DNA from: Candidatus Aerophobota bacterium
GTDB lineage: Bacteria > Aerophobota > Aerophobia > Aerophobales > AE-B3A
Length of the DNA stretch: 14,637 nucleotides
Direction: 5' to 3'
NCBI GenBank assembly: GCA_030616535.1
Contig: JAUWXE010000017.1
Span: forward strand, 1 to 14,637
Positions 6,212 through 13,503 of this stretch are shown here, piece by piece (the first letter of the stretch is position 1; every line of letters starts with the position of its first letter). The notes under the pieces are model-generated. The model was not told the DNA's origin. It saw only the letters and a program-made list of their open reading frames with translations, and made no database searches. Made by a program: the position numbers and the translations under genes.

Positions 6212-7495
6212 ATGTTTAGAAAGAAAGGACGAAGTGCAAAAGTTACAGTAGGTTTGATGTGCTGTTTGGTTGTCTTGTTTTTTTATGTGAGTACAAGTTT
6301 TGGCGTGGAGAAAAAAGTAATTACCGCCTTGGGATGGGACCAGATGGCGACACAGTTTCTCGGACCAGCCATAAAGCTCTTTGAGAAACGTCACCCCGAG
6401 GTTGAGTTTAACCTTCTGAACATGGGGGCTCAGGAAGCGATGAATAAATATGTGGCGGGAATGTCTACCGGTGTGGGCATGCCCGATATCTTCATCAATG
6501 ATCCCGATTGGCAGGCTCTTTATCTCAGTATCGGCGGCGTCTTAGACGTGAGTGAGGCAATCCTGCCGTACGAGGATGTGATTCTGCCTGGAACCTGGGA
6601 ACTGATAGCGACACAAGATGGGATATGGCGGTTCCCGCTGGCCTACAATCCCAATCTGATTTATTACAGGAAGGACATCTTCGATAAGTTCGGAGTGACG
6701 GCTCCCACTGACTGGACCGAGGATTTTATCAGAGTAGCGGAGAAGGTCGCTCAAGATCATGACGGCGACGGAAAAATCGACCATTACTTGGGAGAGTTTG
6801 CCGGATGGATGACCATTTTGTGGTTCATAGGACGGGAGCAGAACATCGAAGATGGCTACGACACGCCCATGTTTAATACGGACGTTTCCGTTGAGATACT
6901 TGAGTGGTTTCGTGACGCGGTGAAAAAGGGATATTTTCGTTACGGCAATTTAATGCAGCCCGAGCACTGGGAGCTGATGAAAAGAGACGTGTGCGTTGCG
7001 CAGCCCGCACCGTTCTGGTTCCAGGGATACGGTCTTAAACGAATGGGCTATCGGCCGGGACTGGAGGGTAAGTGGAGAATAGCTATGTGGCCTACCTGGA
7101 GACCCGGAGAGGTATCCAAAGGTGGAGGGCACGGTTGCGGTGGTTGGGGAGTATGGTCAGGAACTAAATATCCCAAGCTATGCATGGAGCTGCTCGAGTG
7201 GTTTATGACACCGACGGGTGGTGTTAATATCTGTCTGACCCGAGGTCTGGGTCCCGTCACCTCGGAGGTAACCAATGTCTTGAAGCCCATAAATGATTGG
7301 TTCTATGGAGATCAGAAGATTTGGGAATTAGTTTCTGAGCAATCGGCCATTGCCAACAAGTTTCAGTACGGTATGAACTTTCATCCCTTCATCGATAACT
7401 TTGCCGCTGCGGTCGAGCGAATCGTGGAGAAAGACATGCCAGTAGTAGAAGCACTGAAGATGGCTGAAAAAGAGGCTATCAGCGCGATCGAATAA
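6212..7495 (+). CDS. Extracellular sugar-binding protein of an ABC importer
   Basis: This 427-residue protein fits family 1 solute-binding proteins (SBP_bac_1) in length and pattern. A Sec signal peptide is clear: a basic start (MFRKKGRSAK), then a hydrophobic core at about 11-28, with likely cleavage after Gly31. The Cys pair at 17-18 does not form a proper lipobox, so it may be released or tethered some other way. The mature part has GWDQMATQFLGPAIKLFEKRHPEVEFN, cut here to its idea: an aromatic-rich start followed by the helix found in sugar binders. An acidic loop DHDGDGKID (182-190) looks able to bind calcium and is common in this family. Two permease genes follow on the same strand. RBS AGGAGG (6201-6206) is five bases before the ATG. 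The sugar is unknown. Confidence 0.9.
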   Translation: MFRKKGRSAKVTVGLMCCLVVLFFYVSTSFGVEKKVITALGWDQMATQFLGPAIKLFEKRHPEVEFNLLNMGAQEAMNKYVAGMSTGVGMPDIFINDPDWQALYLSIGGVLDVSEAILPYEDVILPGTWELIATQDGIWRFPLAYNPNLIYYRKDIFDKFGVTAPTDWTEDFIRVAEKVAQDHDGDGKIDHYLGEFAGWMTILWFIGREQNIEDGYDTPMFNTDVSVEILEWFRDAVKKGYFRYGNLMQPEHWELMKRDVCVAQPAPFWFQGYGLKRMGYRPGLEGKWRIAMWPTWRPGEVSKGGGHGCGGWGVWSGTKYPKLCMELLEWFMTPTGGVNICLTRGLGPVTSEVTNVLKPINDWFYGDQKIWELVSEQSAIANKFQYGMNFHPFIDNFAAAVERIVEKDMPVVEALKMAEKEAISAIE

Positions 7496-7824
7496 TGTGA
7501 CGGGATGATCCCCGAGGCAAGCTCCCACAGGTCCTTGGGTGAATAGCCGCGTTGGAAAGATAGGACTCCCAGCAGCAAGATGGCCAGTGTTGGTGACAGA
7601 GATGTCACACTAAACTAACGGAAGCGTGGGACCCCTATCTTTCCGCCTGGCTATGCTACAGTTGACTGGTCTGTGTTGAGCATAGCGCATCGCCGGAACA
7701 AAACAGCCGAGCAGTCTTTGCCCACGACAGCTAAGAGGGGTCTGTCCTACAGGGGCACCACATTCTGTTTTGAACGGCACGTGTTCAGAGCAAATTGACC
7801 ATGAAGCGCGAACAGGAGCGGTTG
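7496..7824. ncRNA. Structured intercistronic region between binding-protein and permease genes
   Basis: This 300-base spacer is unusually rich in inverted repeats. One stem pairs 7554-7570 with 7628-7644 (17 bases, two mismatches, including a perfect 11-base GGAAAGATAGG/CCTATCTTTCC). Inside it, GTGACA and TGTCAC enclose a GAGA loop of the GNRA type. Next, GCTATGCT (7650-7657) pairs with AGCATAGC (7679-7686). A small TGAAC/GTTCA hairpin (7771-7787) precedes the permease start. Such structure between binding-protein and permease genes often stabilises the upstream message or reduces downstream expression. A named RNA family was not recognised. Confidence 0.5.
7814..7818 (+). promoter_or_regulatory. 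RBS that decides the first permease start
   Basis: AGGAG lies six bases before the ATG at 7825. The alternative starts TTG 7795 and ATG 7801 in the same frame have no Shine-Dalgarno at a workable distance and would add only charged residues before the first membrane helix. Confidence 0.55.
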
Positions 7825-8709
7825 ATGAAAATACAAAAAATAATTCCGTATGTGTTCATTTTACCCTTCTTCGTAATGTACGCGGCCTTTATGGCCGGGC
7901 CATTAGGTTACGCGATCGTGCTCAGTCTTTACAAATTTCGTACCCTGCTTGCGCCTCGCCGATTTGTAGGTTTGTTGAATTACAAGCATCTTTTTGCTGA
8001 CCCACGATTTCTTAATAGTTTAGTAGTAATCGGCAAATATAGCGCGATTGCCATACCGGTTACCCTGGGAATTGCCATATTACTTGCGATTCTTCTAAAT
8101 GTTCACTTTAAGGGGAGAAGCATATTCAGATTAATCTTCTTTTTGCCGGTCATAACCTCCCTGGTGGCCGCGTCGATATTCTTCCGACTGATCTTAGCCG
8201 ATGAAATCGGGATTCTGAATCATATTTTACGAGTGATAGGACTACCTGGTTATCGGTGGCTCAATGATCCAAAACTCCTGCTGCCCTCACTCATTACGGT
8301 GACAACCTGGAGAATATTTGGGTTCTTTCTCATAATCTTTCTCGCTGCTCTGCAGAACATTCCTCAAGAGCTTTATGAGGCAGCGAAAGTCGATGGAGCC
8401 AGTGTAACCCAAGCTCTGTTTCGCATAACCCTGCCTCTGCTGTTCCCGACGATATTTTTCTGTATCATTATCGCTACCATAGGTTCAATCCAGTTGTTTG
8501 ATGAGCCCTACATCCTGTTCACAACCCATGGTGGAGTCGAGTTAAAAGATGAAATTCTGACGCCTGCAGTCTATCTCTACGCTACCGGATTTGAGACCTT
8601 TCGCCTTCCGAAAGCTGCAGCCATGGGGTTCATCATGTCCTGTATCATATTCTCTCTAGCACTCCTTGAGATTCGACTGATGGGTAAAAGAGGAGGTTTT
8701 GGTCAATGA
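7825..8709 (+). CDS. Sugar ABC transporter permease (MalF/UgpA-like)
   Basis: From the ATG at 7825 this is a 294-residue inner-membrane protein with about six hydrophobic segments, the normal size for a CUT1-type permease. The first helix starts at once (IIPYVFILPFFVMYAAF). The cytoplasmic EAA loop, EAAKVDGASVTQALFRITLP, begins at residue 185; its Gly contacts the ATPase subunit in known transporters. The segment RFVGLLNYKHLFADPRF matches the conserved periplasmic stretch after helix 1. It pairs with the next gene, whose start overlaps its stop by four bases (ATGA), so the two are translationally coupled and probably form a heterodimer. The start at 7825 is preferred over TTG 7795 because of its RBS. 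Confidence 0.9.
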   Translation: MKIQKIIPYVFILPFFVMYAAFMAGPLGYAIVLSLYKFRTLLAPRRFVGLLNYKHLFADPRFLNSLVVIGKYSAIAIPVTLGIAILLAILLNVHFKGRSIFRLIFFLPVITSLVAASIFFRLILADEIGILNHILRVIGLPGYRWLNDPKLLLPSLITVTTWRIFGFFLIIFLAALQNIPQELYEAAKVDGASVTQALFRITLPLLFPTIFFCIIIATIGSIQLFDEPYILFTTHGGVELKDEILTPAVYLYATGFETFRLPKAAAMGFIMSCIIFSLALLEIRLMGKRGGFGQ

Positions 8710-9527
8710 AAAAAGAGCATCTCTTCTCTCTCCTCGTTCTTTATCTCTTTCTGGGAGTCGTGGCCATACTAACTATCGTACCGTTTTACTGGGGTGTTAT
8801 CGCTTCCTTCAGGACCATATATGACCTCTTTAGTCCGTCCCTGATCTTGCGGCATCCGACAATCGAGAATTACCGAGGATTGCTGTTGGAGTCTGCTTTT
8901 CCGAGGTGGTTTTTTAATAGCTCTTTTATTGCCTTTTCCCATACGGGGCTGGCCTTGTTCTTTTGCTCCCTGGCGGGGTTTGCGTTTGCAAAATATACCT
9001 TCCGAGGGAAGGAAGTCCTCTTCCTAATTGTTCTTAGTTCCATGATGATCCCCGTTTGGGCTATTTTGGTGCCGCTCTATGTGTTTTTTTGGAAACTGAA
9101 GGCACTGAATCACTACTGGATTCTTATCGTACCGGGGAGCGCAAATCCTTTGGGTATTTTTCTCATGCGGCAGTATATTCACGCAATTCCCTCAGAACTA
9201 ATCGATAGTGCTCGCATCGACGGATGCTCGGACTTCAGAATATATTATTCGGTAATACTCCCGCTTATTAAACCAGCTATGGGGGCATTAGCAATAATAG
9301 TATTTATGTTTTCGTGGAACAGCTTTATTCTGCCGTTGGTATTTATGCAGGAACAGGCGATGTTTACTGTTCCCGTTGGGCTTGCCTCTCTTCTTGGTCT
9401 CACGAGACCGTTATATAACTGGTTGATTGCTGGGGCGTTGCTTTCGGTCATTCCTGTCGCCATCATCTTTATTCGAATGCAGCGAGAGTTAATAGCGGGC
9501 CTCGTTTTGGGTGCGGTGAAGGGATGA
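8706..9527 (+). CDS. Sugar ABC transporter permease (MalG/UgpE-like)
   Basis: This 273-residue inner-membrane protein is the partner permease. It has a first helix near 10-30, the PTIENYRGLL segment typical of MalG-type proteins, and several further hydrophobic helices. The EAA loop reads SARIDGCSDFRIYYSVILPL from residue 168, with the conserved Asp-Gly. The RBS AGGAGG (8691-8696) lies inside the end of the upstream permease gene, and the ATG overlaps that gene's TGA. The C-terminal QRELIAGLVLGAVKG is the standard ending of this family. No ATP-binding subunit gene is found in the window, so a shared MsmK/UgpC-type ATPase encoded elsewhere probably powers uptake (inference from the family). 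Confidence 0.92.
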   Translation: MKKEHLFSLLVLYLFLGVVAILTIVPFYWGVIASFRTIYDLFSPSLILRHPTIENYRGLLLESAFPRWFFNSSFIAFSHTGLALFFCSLAGFAFAKYTFRGKEVLFLIVLSSMMIPVWAILVPLYVFFWKLKALNHYWILIVPGSANPLGIFLMRQYIHAIPSELIDSARIDGCSDFRIYYSVILPLIKPAMGALAIIVFMFSWNSFILPLVFMQEQAMFTVPVGLASLLGLTRPLYNWLIAGALLSVIPVAIIFIRMQRELIAGLVLGAVKG

Positions 9528-9700
9528 TAAGGGTGAAGGCAGGCTTTTACCGAAAAAAGGGTTGCTTGACAACGCCGATAGAAGGGCGGGTCACAGAAAG
9601 GAAGGTCTTCATCAACAAACAGTTTAAGGCAATGTTCCAGGGGCAGAGTTTGACCGGATTAATAAGTGAGACGGAGGTGACACATGCGACTCGCAGGTAA
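9524..9700 (+). CDS. Possible 58-residue protein coupled to the permease
   Basis: An ATG at 9524 overlaps the permease stop as ATGA. Its frame stays open through the whole spacer to the TAA at 9698-9700, 17 bases inside the next gene. The product would be a small basic protein starting MIRVKAGFYRKKGC, with no membrane segment or family I recognise. For: the ATGA coupling, as between the two permeases, and no other gene in the spacer. Against: a weak RBS (GGTG at 9514-9517), the overlap with the SDR start, and a stretch short enough to be open by chance. Confidence 0.3.
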   Translation: MIRVKAGFYRKKGCLTTPIEGRVTERKVFINKQFKAMFQGQSLTGLISETEVTHATRR

Positions 9701-10439
9701 GGCAGCAGTAGTTACCGGGGGGGCCTCGGGCATCGGCAAAGCCACAGCATGGCTCTTTGCCAAGGAGGGTGCGAAGGTGGTGGTAGCAGACATAGCCGAT
9801 GAGAAAGGTCAGCAAACGGTGGAGGAGATCAGGTCAAGTGGGGGCGAAGCGACCTTCATCCACAGTGACGTTACCAAAATGGCCGATGTAAAAAGCATGG
9901 TAGAGAAAACAACCGAATCCTTTGGAAAACTGGATATTCTCTTTAACAATGCGGGGATGCCAAGTGGAACCCTCGTTGTTGATTTGGAAGAGGAAGAGTG
10001 GGATAGAGTAGCCAATTTGAATTTAAAGAGTATCTACATGTGCTCGAAGCACGCTATTTCAGCCATGATCAGCTCAGGGGGTGGTTCTATAATCAATATG
10101 TCTTCTATCGGTGGCCTGGTCTCGGGAAAGTACATTGGAGGCACTGCCTTTTGCGCCTCAAAGGCAGGTGTTCTCAACCTCACCAGAAGCCTGGCAGTCC
10201 ATTATGGTCATCAAGGAATCAGGGTCAACTGTATTTGTCCAGGCCATATCGTAACCCCCATGACCCAGATATTATGGAAAGACCCAGCCACAGCTAAGAA
10301 AATTGCGGCAAAGTATCCCTTGAGGAGAATGGGTAAACCTCAGGAAGTCGCTCAAACAGTGCTATTTCTAGCTTCAGACGAAGCTTCCTATATTACCGGC
10401 GCCATCATACCCGTAGACGGCGGCTACACCTGCATCTAG
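9684..10439 (+). CDS. Short-chain dehydrogenase/reductase with an atypical active site
   Basis: This 251-residue protein is a classical SDR by length and fold. It has the nucleotide-binding TGGASGIG (11-18), Asp36 after the second strand (favouring NAD), NNAG (88-91) and the closing VDGGY. The active site is odd: where the family has Tyr-x-x-x-Lys, this protein has Phe156-Cys-Ala-Ser-Lys160. The segment from Ser141 to that position is two residues longer than usual and contains a Tyr at 150. Phe lacks the hydroxyl that donates the proton in SDR catalysis, so the enzyme may be inactive, may use Tyr150, or may do another job. RBS GGAGG (9673-9677) lies six bases before the ATG. Its place after a sugar importer suggests a sugar or sugar-acid substrate (inference). 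Confidence 0.88.
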   Translation: MRLAGKAAVVTGGASGIGKATAWLFAKEGAKVVVADIADEKGQQTVEEIRSSGGEATFIHSDVTKMADVKSMVEKTTESFGKLDILFNNAGMPSGTLVVDLEEEEWDRVANLNLKSIYMCSKHAISAMISSGGGSIINMSSIGGLVSGKYIGGTAFCASKAGVLNLTRSLAVHYGHQGIRVNCICPGHIVTPMTQILWKDPATAKKIAAKYPLRRMGKPQEVAQTVLFLASDEASYITGAIIPVDGGYTCI

Positions 10440-10442
10440 TCG

Positions 10443-10466
10443 GGCTTGACCTTCTAAAGTTAAGCC
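10443..10466 (+). terminator. Possible weak terminator after the SDR gene
   Basis: GGCTTGAC (10443-10450) pairs with GTTAAGCC (10459-10466), eight pairs with one G-U, around an 8-base loop. Only a short TTT follows. It lies four bases after the SDR stop and could attenuate rather than end transcription. Confidence 0.35.
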
Positions 10467-10732
10467 TTTCGTGACGCGAGATTCGAGTTAAATATGCCTG
10501 TCACTCGTGACGTTATATCAATGTTGCCGGGAGGGAGGCGAAAAAATCTGTAGTGACAACGTGAAGCCTTTAACGCAGGGAGTAATAAAGGAGATCGAGT
10601 GGTTTTGTTCCCGTGATGCACGGTGGCTTATTCGTGGCGCGACTCGACAAAGGTGCTGCTTCAGGCCTATAGCGTCCGACACCTTTTGCCCTGATCGCCT
10701 GTTGGAGCGAGGCTTTGACGACCAGATGTCCT

Positions 10733-10737
10733 GGAGG
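10733..10737 (+). promoter_or_regulatory. RBS that decides the propeller gene start
   Basis: GGAGG sits eight bases before the ATG at 10746. The upstream in-frame GTG at 10737 overlaps this site and cannot use it, so ATG 10746 is the likely start. Confidence 0.7.
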
Positions 10738-10745
10738 TGAAAAAA

Positions 10746-12971
10746 ATGAATAGTAGGGAGCTATCTTGGGAGCTTTTAATTCTTGATGCCTCCCCACCGG
10801 TTAAGGACCTGAGCAGTCTCGCGGTCGGGGACGTTGATGGAGATGGTAAGGTTGAGATCGTCACCGCGGGAAACGGGGCGCTGTTGTGGTATCGCCCCGA
10901 TACCTTCGAGCGAGGTGTTATATGTAAGGGACATCATGGAGATGTCGGATTGACTCTGGAAGACCTTGATGGTGATGGGATCATGGAGGTCGTGGAAGCA
11001 GAACTGGATAATGAGAGAAAAACTTGGATGATCACTTGGTTTAAGCCGGGGCGCGATTTGCACAAACCGTGGACTCGATATACTATAGATTCCTCATGCA
11101 CCGGGGACCCCCATGATCTTTTGTTTGTTGACTTGGACGGTGACGGGGAAAAGGAACTCGTTGCCAATGCTGCATACACTGAAGTCTGGGGAGTTTTTGT
11201 CTATAAGCGCAACCGAGAGCTTACCACCCCCTGGAGAAAGTACACAATCCAAACTGGATTTGCCGAGGAGGGTCTGGCGGTGGCTGACCTAGATGGTGAC
11301 GGGAGACTGGAGATTGTCTCTGGACCTGATTGGTACTCCTGCCCACCGGACGGCGCCTTTTCCGGACCTTGGGAAAGGAAAGTATTTGCTCCCAATTTCC
11401 GAGAGATGGTCCGGGTAGTTTCTGCCGATGTCACAGGTAATGGGCGCCCCGATGTAATCATCGTCGAATCGGAATACCCGGACGGAAGAATGTCTTGGTT
11501 CGAGAACCTTCTGGTGGAAGACCCGAAGAAGTCTTGGGCTGAGCACGAAATCGATCGAGGACTTTACTTTGCTCACTCACTGGGTGTGGGGTATAATTCA
11601 GATTCCGGGAAAGTACGGGTGTTCCTGGCAGAGATGGCCAAAGGAGGATGGGATGCTCCCTATAACTGGGATGCGCGACTGATTGAATACTCTACCTTAG
11701 ACGATGGGAAGAGCTGGCAGAGAGAAGTCCTTTACCAGGGGGCCGGAACACATCAGGCGGTTGAGTACGACGTAGACGGTGATGGTACCTACGAAGTGGT
11801 GGGAAAGGAATGGGGGCAAGCACTCAAAATTCCTAAGGTCCAGATCTGGAAAAGACACCGGATACCGTCTCCCCTGACTCGCTTTCGCCATCGGTTCCTA
11901 GATCGAGACAAACCGTATACGGGAACAGACATCCTTGCTACAGATGTCGATGGCGATGGTCGGCTCGATGTTGTCTGCGGGGCATGGTGGTACAAGAACC
12001 CCACCTGGCAGCGCTATGACATTCCCGGTATCTATCAGGTCGTGAACGCGTTTGACATTGACGGAGATGGTCGTAAAGAATTTTTGGCTACGAAACGGTC
12101 ATCAACTTCGTCCTCAGACTGGTACGAGGGTCTCTCGAGCAAGCTTTGTTGGCTAAGACCGGTAAACCCCGAAAAGGGTGAGTGGGAGGAGTATCCCATT
12201 GGTTCAGGAACCGGTGATTGGCCTCACGGAACGGCCATCGCTCCTGTTCTTCCTGGAAAAAAACTTGCATTAATCGTTAGTTATCATAGTGTTAATGAGG
12301 GAAAAAGCGATTTCCCCGAAATTTTCGAGATTCCCGAGAATCCTAAAAATCATCCCTGGCCTAAACGGGTTCTGGCCGAAATCCTCCACGGTGAGGAAAT
12401 TGTGCCCTGCGACATCGACGGTGATGGTAAAATCGATCTTGTTGCAGGCTCTTATTGGTTGGAGAACCTTGGGAACGGTAACTTCTGTCCTCACTTGATC
12501 GTTGATGACTTCAAAACTGCACGTCTCCGGGTCACCGATGTGAATGGCAACGGAAGGCCCGACGTAATCTTAGGAGAGGAGGTACTGGATTTCCAAAACC
12601 GTATAACTCCGTTTTCCCGACTCGCCTGGTTTGAGAATCCTTCAAATCCACGGAGTGGTCCCTGGAAGATGCACGTTATCGACAAGATCCGCTGCCCGCA
12701 TTCCCTCGATGTGGGTGACCTGGACGGGGATGGGCAAAAAGAGATTGTCTGCGGAGAACATGACCCCTTCAAGCCTTACCGAAGCCGATGTAGGCTCTTT
12801 ATCTACAAGAAAGCCGAACCTCAGGGCCGGGCCTGGTTTCGCTACCTGGTGGATGACCGTTTTGAGCACCACGACGGTACCAAGATTTTCGAAGTTAGCC
12901 CGGGGCGTTCTGGCATCATCAGCCATGGCTGGAAAGACAGCCGCTACCTGCATCTCTGGGAAGCGTACTAA
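10746..12971 (+). CDS. FG-GAP/VCBS beta-propeller protein without signal peptide
   Basis: This 741-residue protein is built of repeats of the FG-GAP/VCBS (integrin-alpha-like) kind. Eleven calcium-loop motifs of the form D-x-D/N/T-G-D/N-G start at residues 29, 73, 129, 181, 228, 342, 400, 437, 556, 598 and 658. Many are followed by a W-Y/F-x-N/K-P strand and a W-x-x-H/Y-x-I strand, each unit about 45-60 residues. That is enough for two propellers. The first motif comes only 28 residues in, and there is no signal peptide or lipobox, which is unusual because most such repeats are extracellular. The end (EHHDGTKIFEV, then ISHGWKDSRYLHLWE) differs from the repeats. The repeat style recalls the propeller part of aldos-2-ulose dehydratase-like proteins (recalled resemblance, unverified). 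It follows sugar-uptake and SDR genes. The function is unknown; a cytosolic lyase or dehydratase is possible. Confidence 0.85.
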   Translation: MNSRELSWELLILDASPPVKDLSSLAVGDVDGDGKVEIVTAGNGALLWYRPDTFERGVICKGHHGDVGLTLEDLDGDGIMEVVEAELDNERKTWMITWFKPGRDLHKPWTRYTIDSSCTGDPHDLLFVDLDGDGEKELVANAAYTEVWGVFVYKRNRELTTPWRKYTIQTGFAEEGLAVADLDGDGRLEIVSGPDWYSCPPDGAFSGPWERKVFAPNFREMVRVVSADVTGNGRPDVIIVESEYPDGRMSWFENLLVEDPKKSWAEHEIDRGLYFAHSLGVGYNSDSGKVRVFLAEMAKGGWDAPYNWDARLIEYSTLDDGKSWQREVLYQGAGTHQAVEYDVDGDGTYEVVGKEWGQALKIPKVQIWKRHRIPSPLTRFRHRFLDRDKPYTGTDILATDVDGDGRLDVVCGAWWYKNPTWQRYDIPGIYQVVNAFDIDGDGRKEFLATKRSSTSSSDWYEGLSSKLCWLRPVNPEKGEWEEYPIGSGTGDWPHGTAIAPVLPGKKLALIVSYHSVNEGKSDFPEIFEIPENPKNHPWPKRVLAEILHGEEIVPCDIDGDGKIDLVAGSYWLENLGNGNFCPHLIVDDFKTARLRVTDVNGNGRPDVILGEEVLDFQNRITPFSRLAWFENPSNPRSGPWKMHVIDKIRCPHSLDVGDLDGDGQKEIVCGEHDPFKPYRSRCRLFIYKKAEPQGRAWFRYLVDDRFEHHDGTKIFEVSPGRSGIISHGWKDSRYLHLWEAY

Positions 12972-12985
12972 CGCTCAGAGTTAGT
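12967..12985 (+). repeat. Hairpin at the stop codon of the propeller gene
   Basis: ACTAAC (12967-12972, containing the TAA stop) pairs with GTTAGT (12980-12985) around a 7-base loop. No T-run follows, so it is more likely part of a 3' structure than a terminator by itself. Confidence 0.4.
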
Positions 12986-13023
12986 GGTCTGGGGTCCCCG
13001 GTTCTGAATGCGTAGGGTGGCTT

Positions 13024-13050
13024 GGTTACCATCCTTAAGAGATGGTAATC
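13024..13050 (+). terminator. Probable terminator of the sugar-transport/propeller operon
   Basis: A 10-pair stem (one G-U) joins 13024-13033 and 13041-13050 around CTTAAGA. It is followed by the T-rich TTATCTTCT. Its place, about 50 bases after the propeller stop, fits the end of the operon, though the T-tract is broken. Confidence 0.45.
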
Positions 13051-13120
13051 TTATCTTCTCAAAAGGATAATTGCGTAAGAATTGAGGCAAGTTCAGGTAT
13101 AAAGGTATGTTTAAGAGATC

Positions 13121-13153
13121 GGGAATAATAATGCTATCCTACTAATTATTCCC
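13121..13153. repeat. Perfect 9-base inverted repeat
   Basis: GGGAATAAT (13121-13129) and ATTATTCCC (13145-13153) are perfect arms around a 15-base loop. It could be an RNA hairpin or a protein site. No T-run follows directly. Confidence 0.5.
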
Positions 13154-13387
13154 TTGGTCTTGGCACGGGTATAGAACCTATGTCTACATCAGCGGCTTGG
13201 CGTGGACTCGCTTACATATCATCCTCAGTGAGAGTACTTCCGCGGGAAATGGTTCAAACTTTGTTGGAGTTGCCCAGTTCTTTCTCATAATTATTGTACA
13301 CTTTTTTTCTTTGACAGGTGTATTTACTGATCTGGACATTAATGAACACTGTCGTCAAGATGACTAAGAGATAGCTTTTTCATTCCC

Positions 13388-13416
13388 TTGAGAAGATAAG
13401 GTGAAACCTATATATT
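13388..13416 (+). promoter_or_regulatory. Probable promoter of the isomerase gene
   Basis: TTGAGA (13388-13393) and TATATT (13411-13416) each match consensus at five of six bases and are 17 bases apart. Transcription would start near 13423, about 80 bases before the ATG of the isomerase. Confidence 0.5.
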
Positions 13417-13503
13417 ATACTGTCATAAGTATTAACAGGAATAAATTAGGAAAGAACCGGTCAAAAACGGAAGGTCATAAAATCTCAGAAAGGAGAGTGA
13501 GGG

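Larger units (their letters stand above)
10440..10745. other. 306-base spacer between SDR and propeller genes
   Basis: Apart from the hairpin just after the SDR gene, I see only a repeated CGTGACG (10470-10476 and 10507-10513) and no clear promoter. A 77-codon GTG frame (10507-10740) crosses most of it but has no RBS and an improbable Cys/Arg-rich product, so it is not called a gene. The spacer ends with the RBS of the propeller gene. Confidence 0.45.
12972..13503. other. 532-base gap between the propeller and isomerase genes
   Basis: The gap holds a probable terminator hairpin (13024-13050), a second long hairpin (13121-13153) and a plausible promoter (13388-13416). Short hydrophobic stretches in changing frames (AILLIIPLVLARV near 13130-13170, then NFVGVAQFFLIII near 13253-13292) faintly resemble a decayed ABC permease start. 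They are interrupted by stops, and I do not call a gene. Confidence 0.4.

Noticed and set aside
6072..6251. GTG frame of about 59 codons leading into the binding-protein gene
   Set aside because: The G-rich Shine-Dalgarno match overlaps the start codon itself, so it cannot serve it, and the frame overlaps the signal-peptide region of the real gene.
6254..6265. Lipobox in the sugar-binding protein (Cys17/Cys18)
   Set aside because: The residue before Cys17 is Met and the one before Cys18 is Cys, neither fitting the Ala/Gly/Ser needed at that position.
9566..9571. Perfect TTGACA before the SDR gene
   Set aside because: No -10-like sequence lies 15-19 bases downstream.
10507..10740. 77-codon GTG frame across the spacer before the propeller gene
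   Set aside because: No Shine-Dalgarno, an unlikely Cys/Arg-rich product with no recognisable pattern, and a stop buried in the next gene's RBS. The opposite strand is open too, so openness is not informative here.
4688..12980. Shared TAACGCTCAGAG near the regulator start and after the propeller stop
   Set aside because: A 12-base match is expected several times by chance in a window of this size, and the two sites have different structural contexts.
13120..13300. Decayed ABC permease in the gap before the isomerase gene
   Set aside because: Only short hydrophobic stretches in different frames, broken by stops; too little to support a pseudogene call.
13311..13316. Perfect TTGACA before the isomerase gene
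   Set aside because: No acceptable -10 at normal spacing; the pair at 13388/13411 is better placed.
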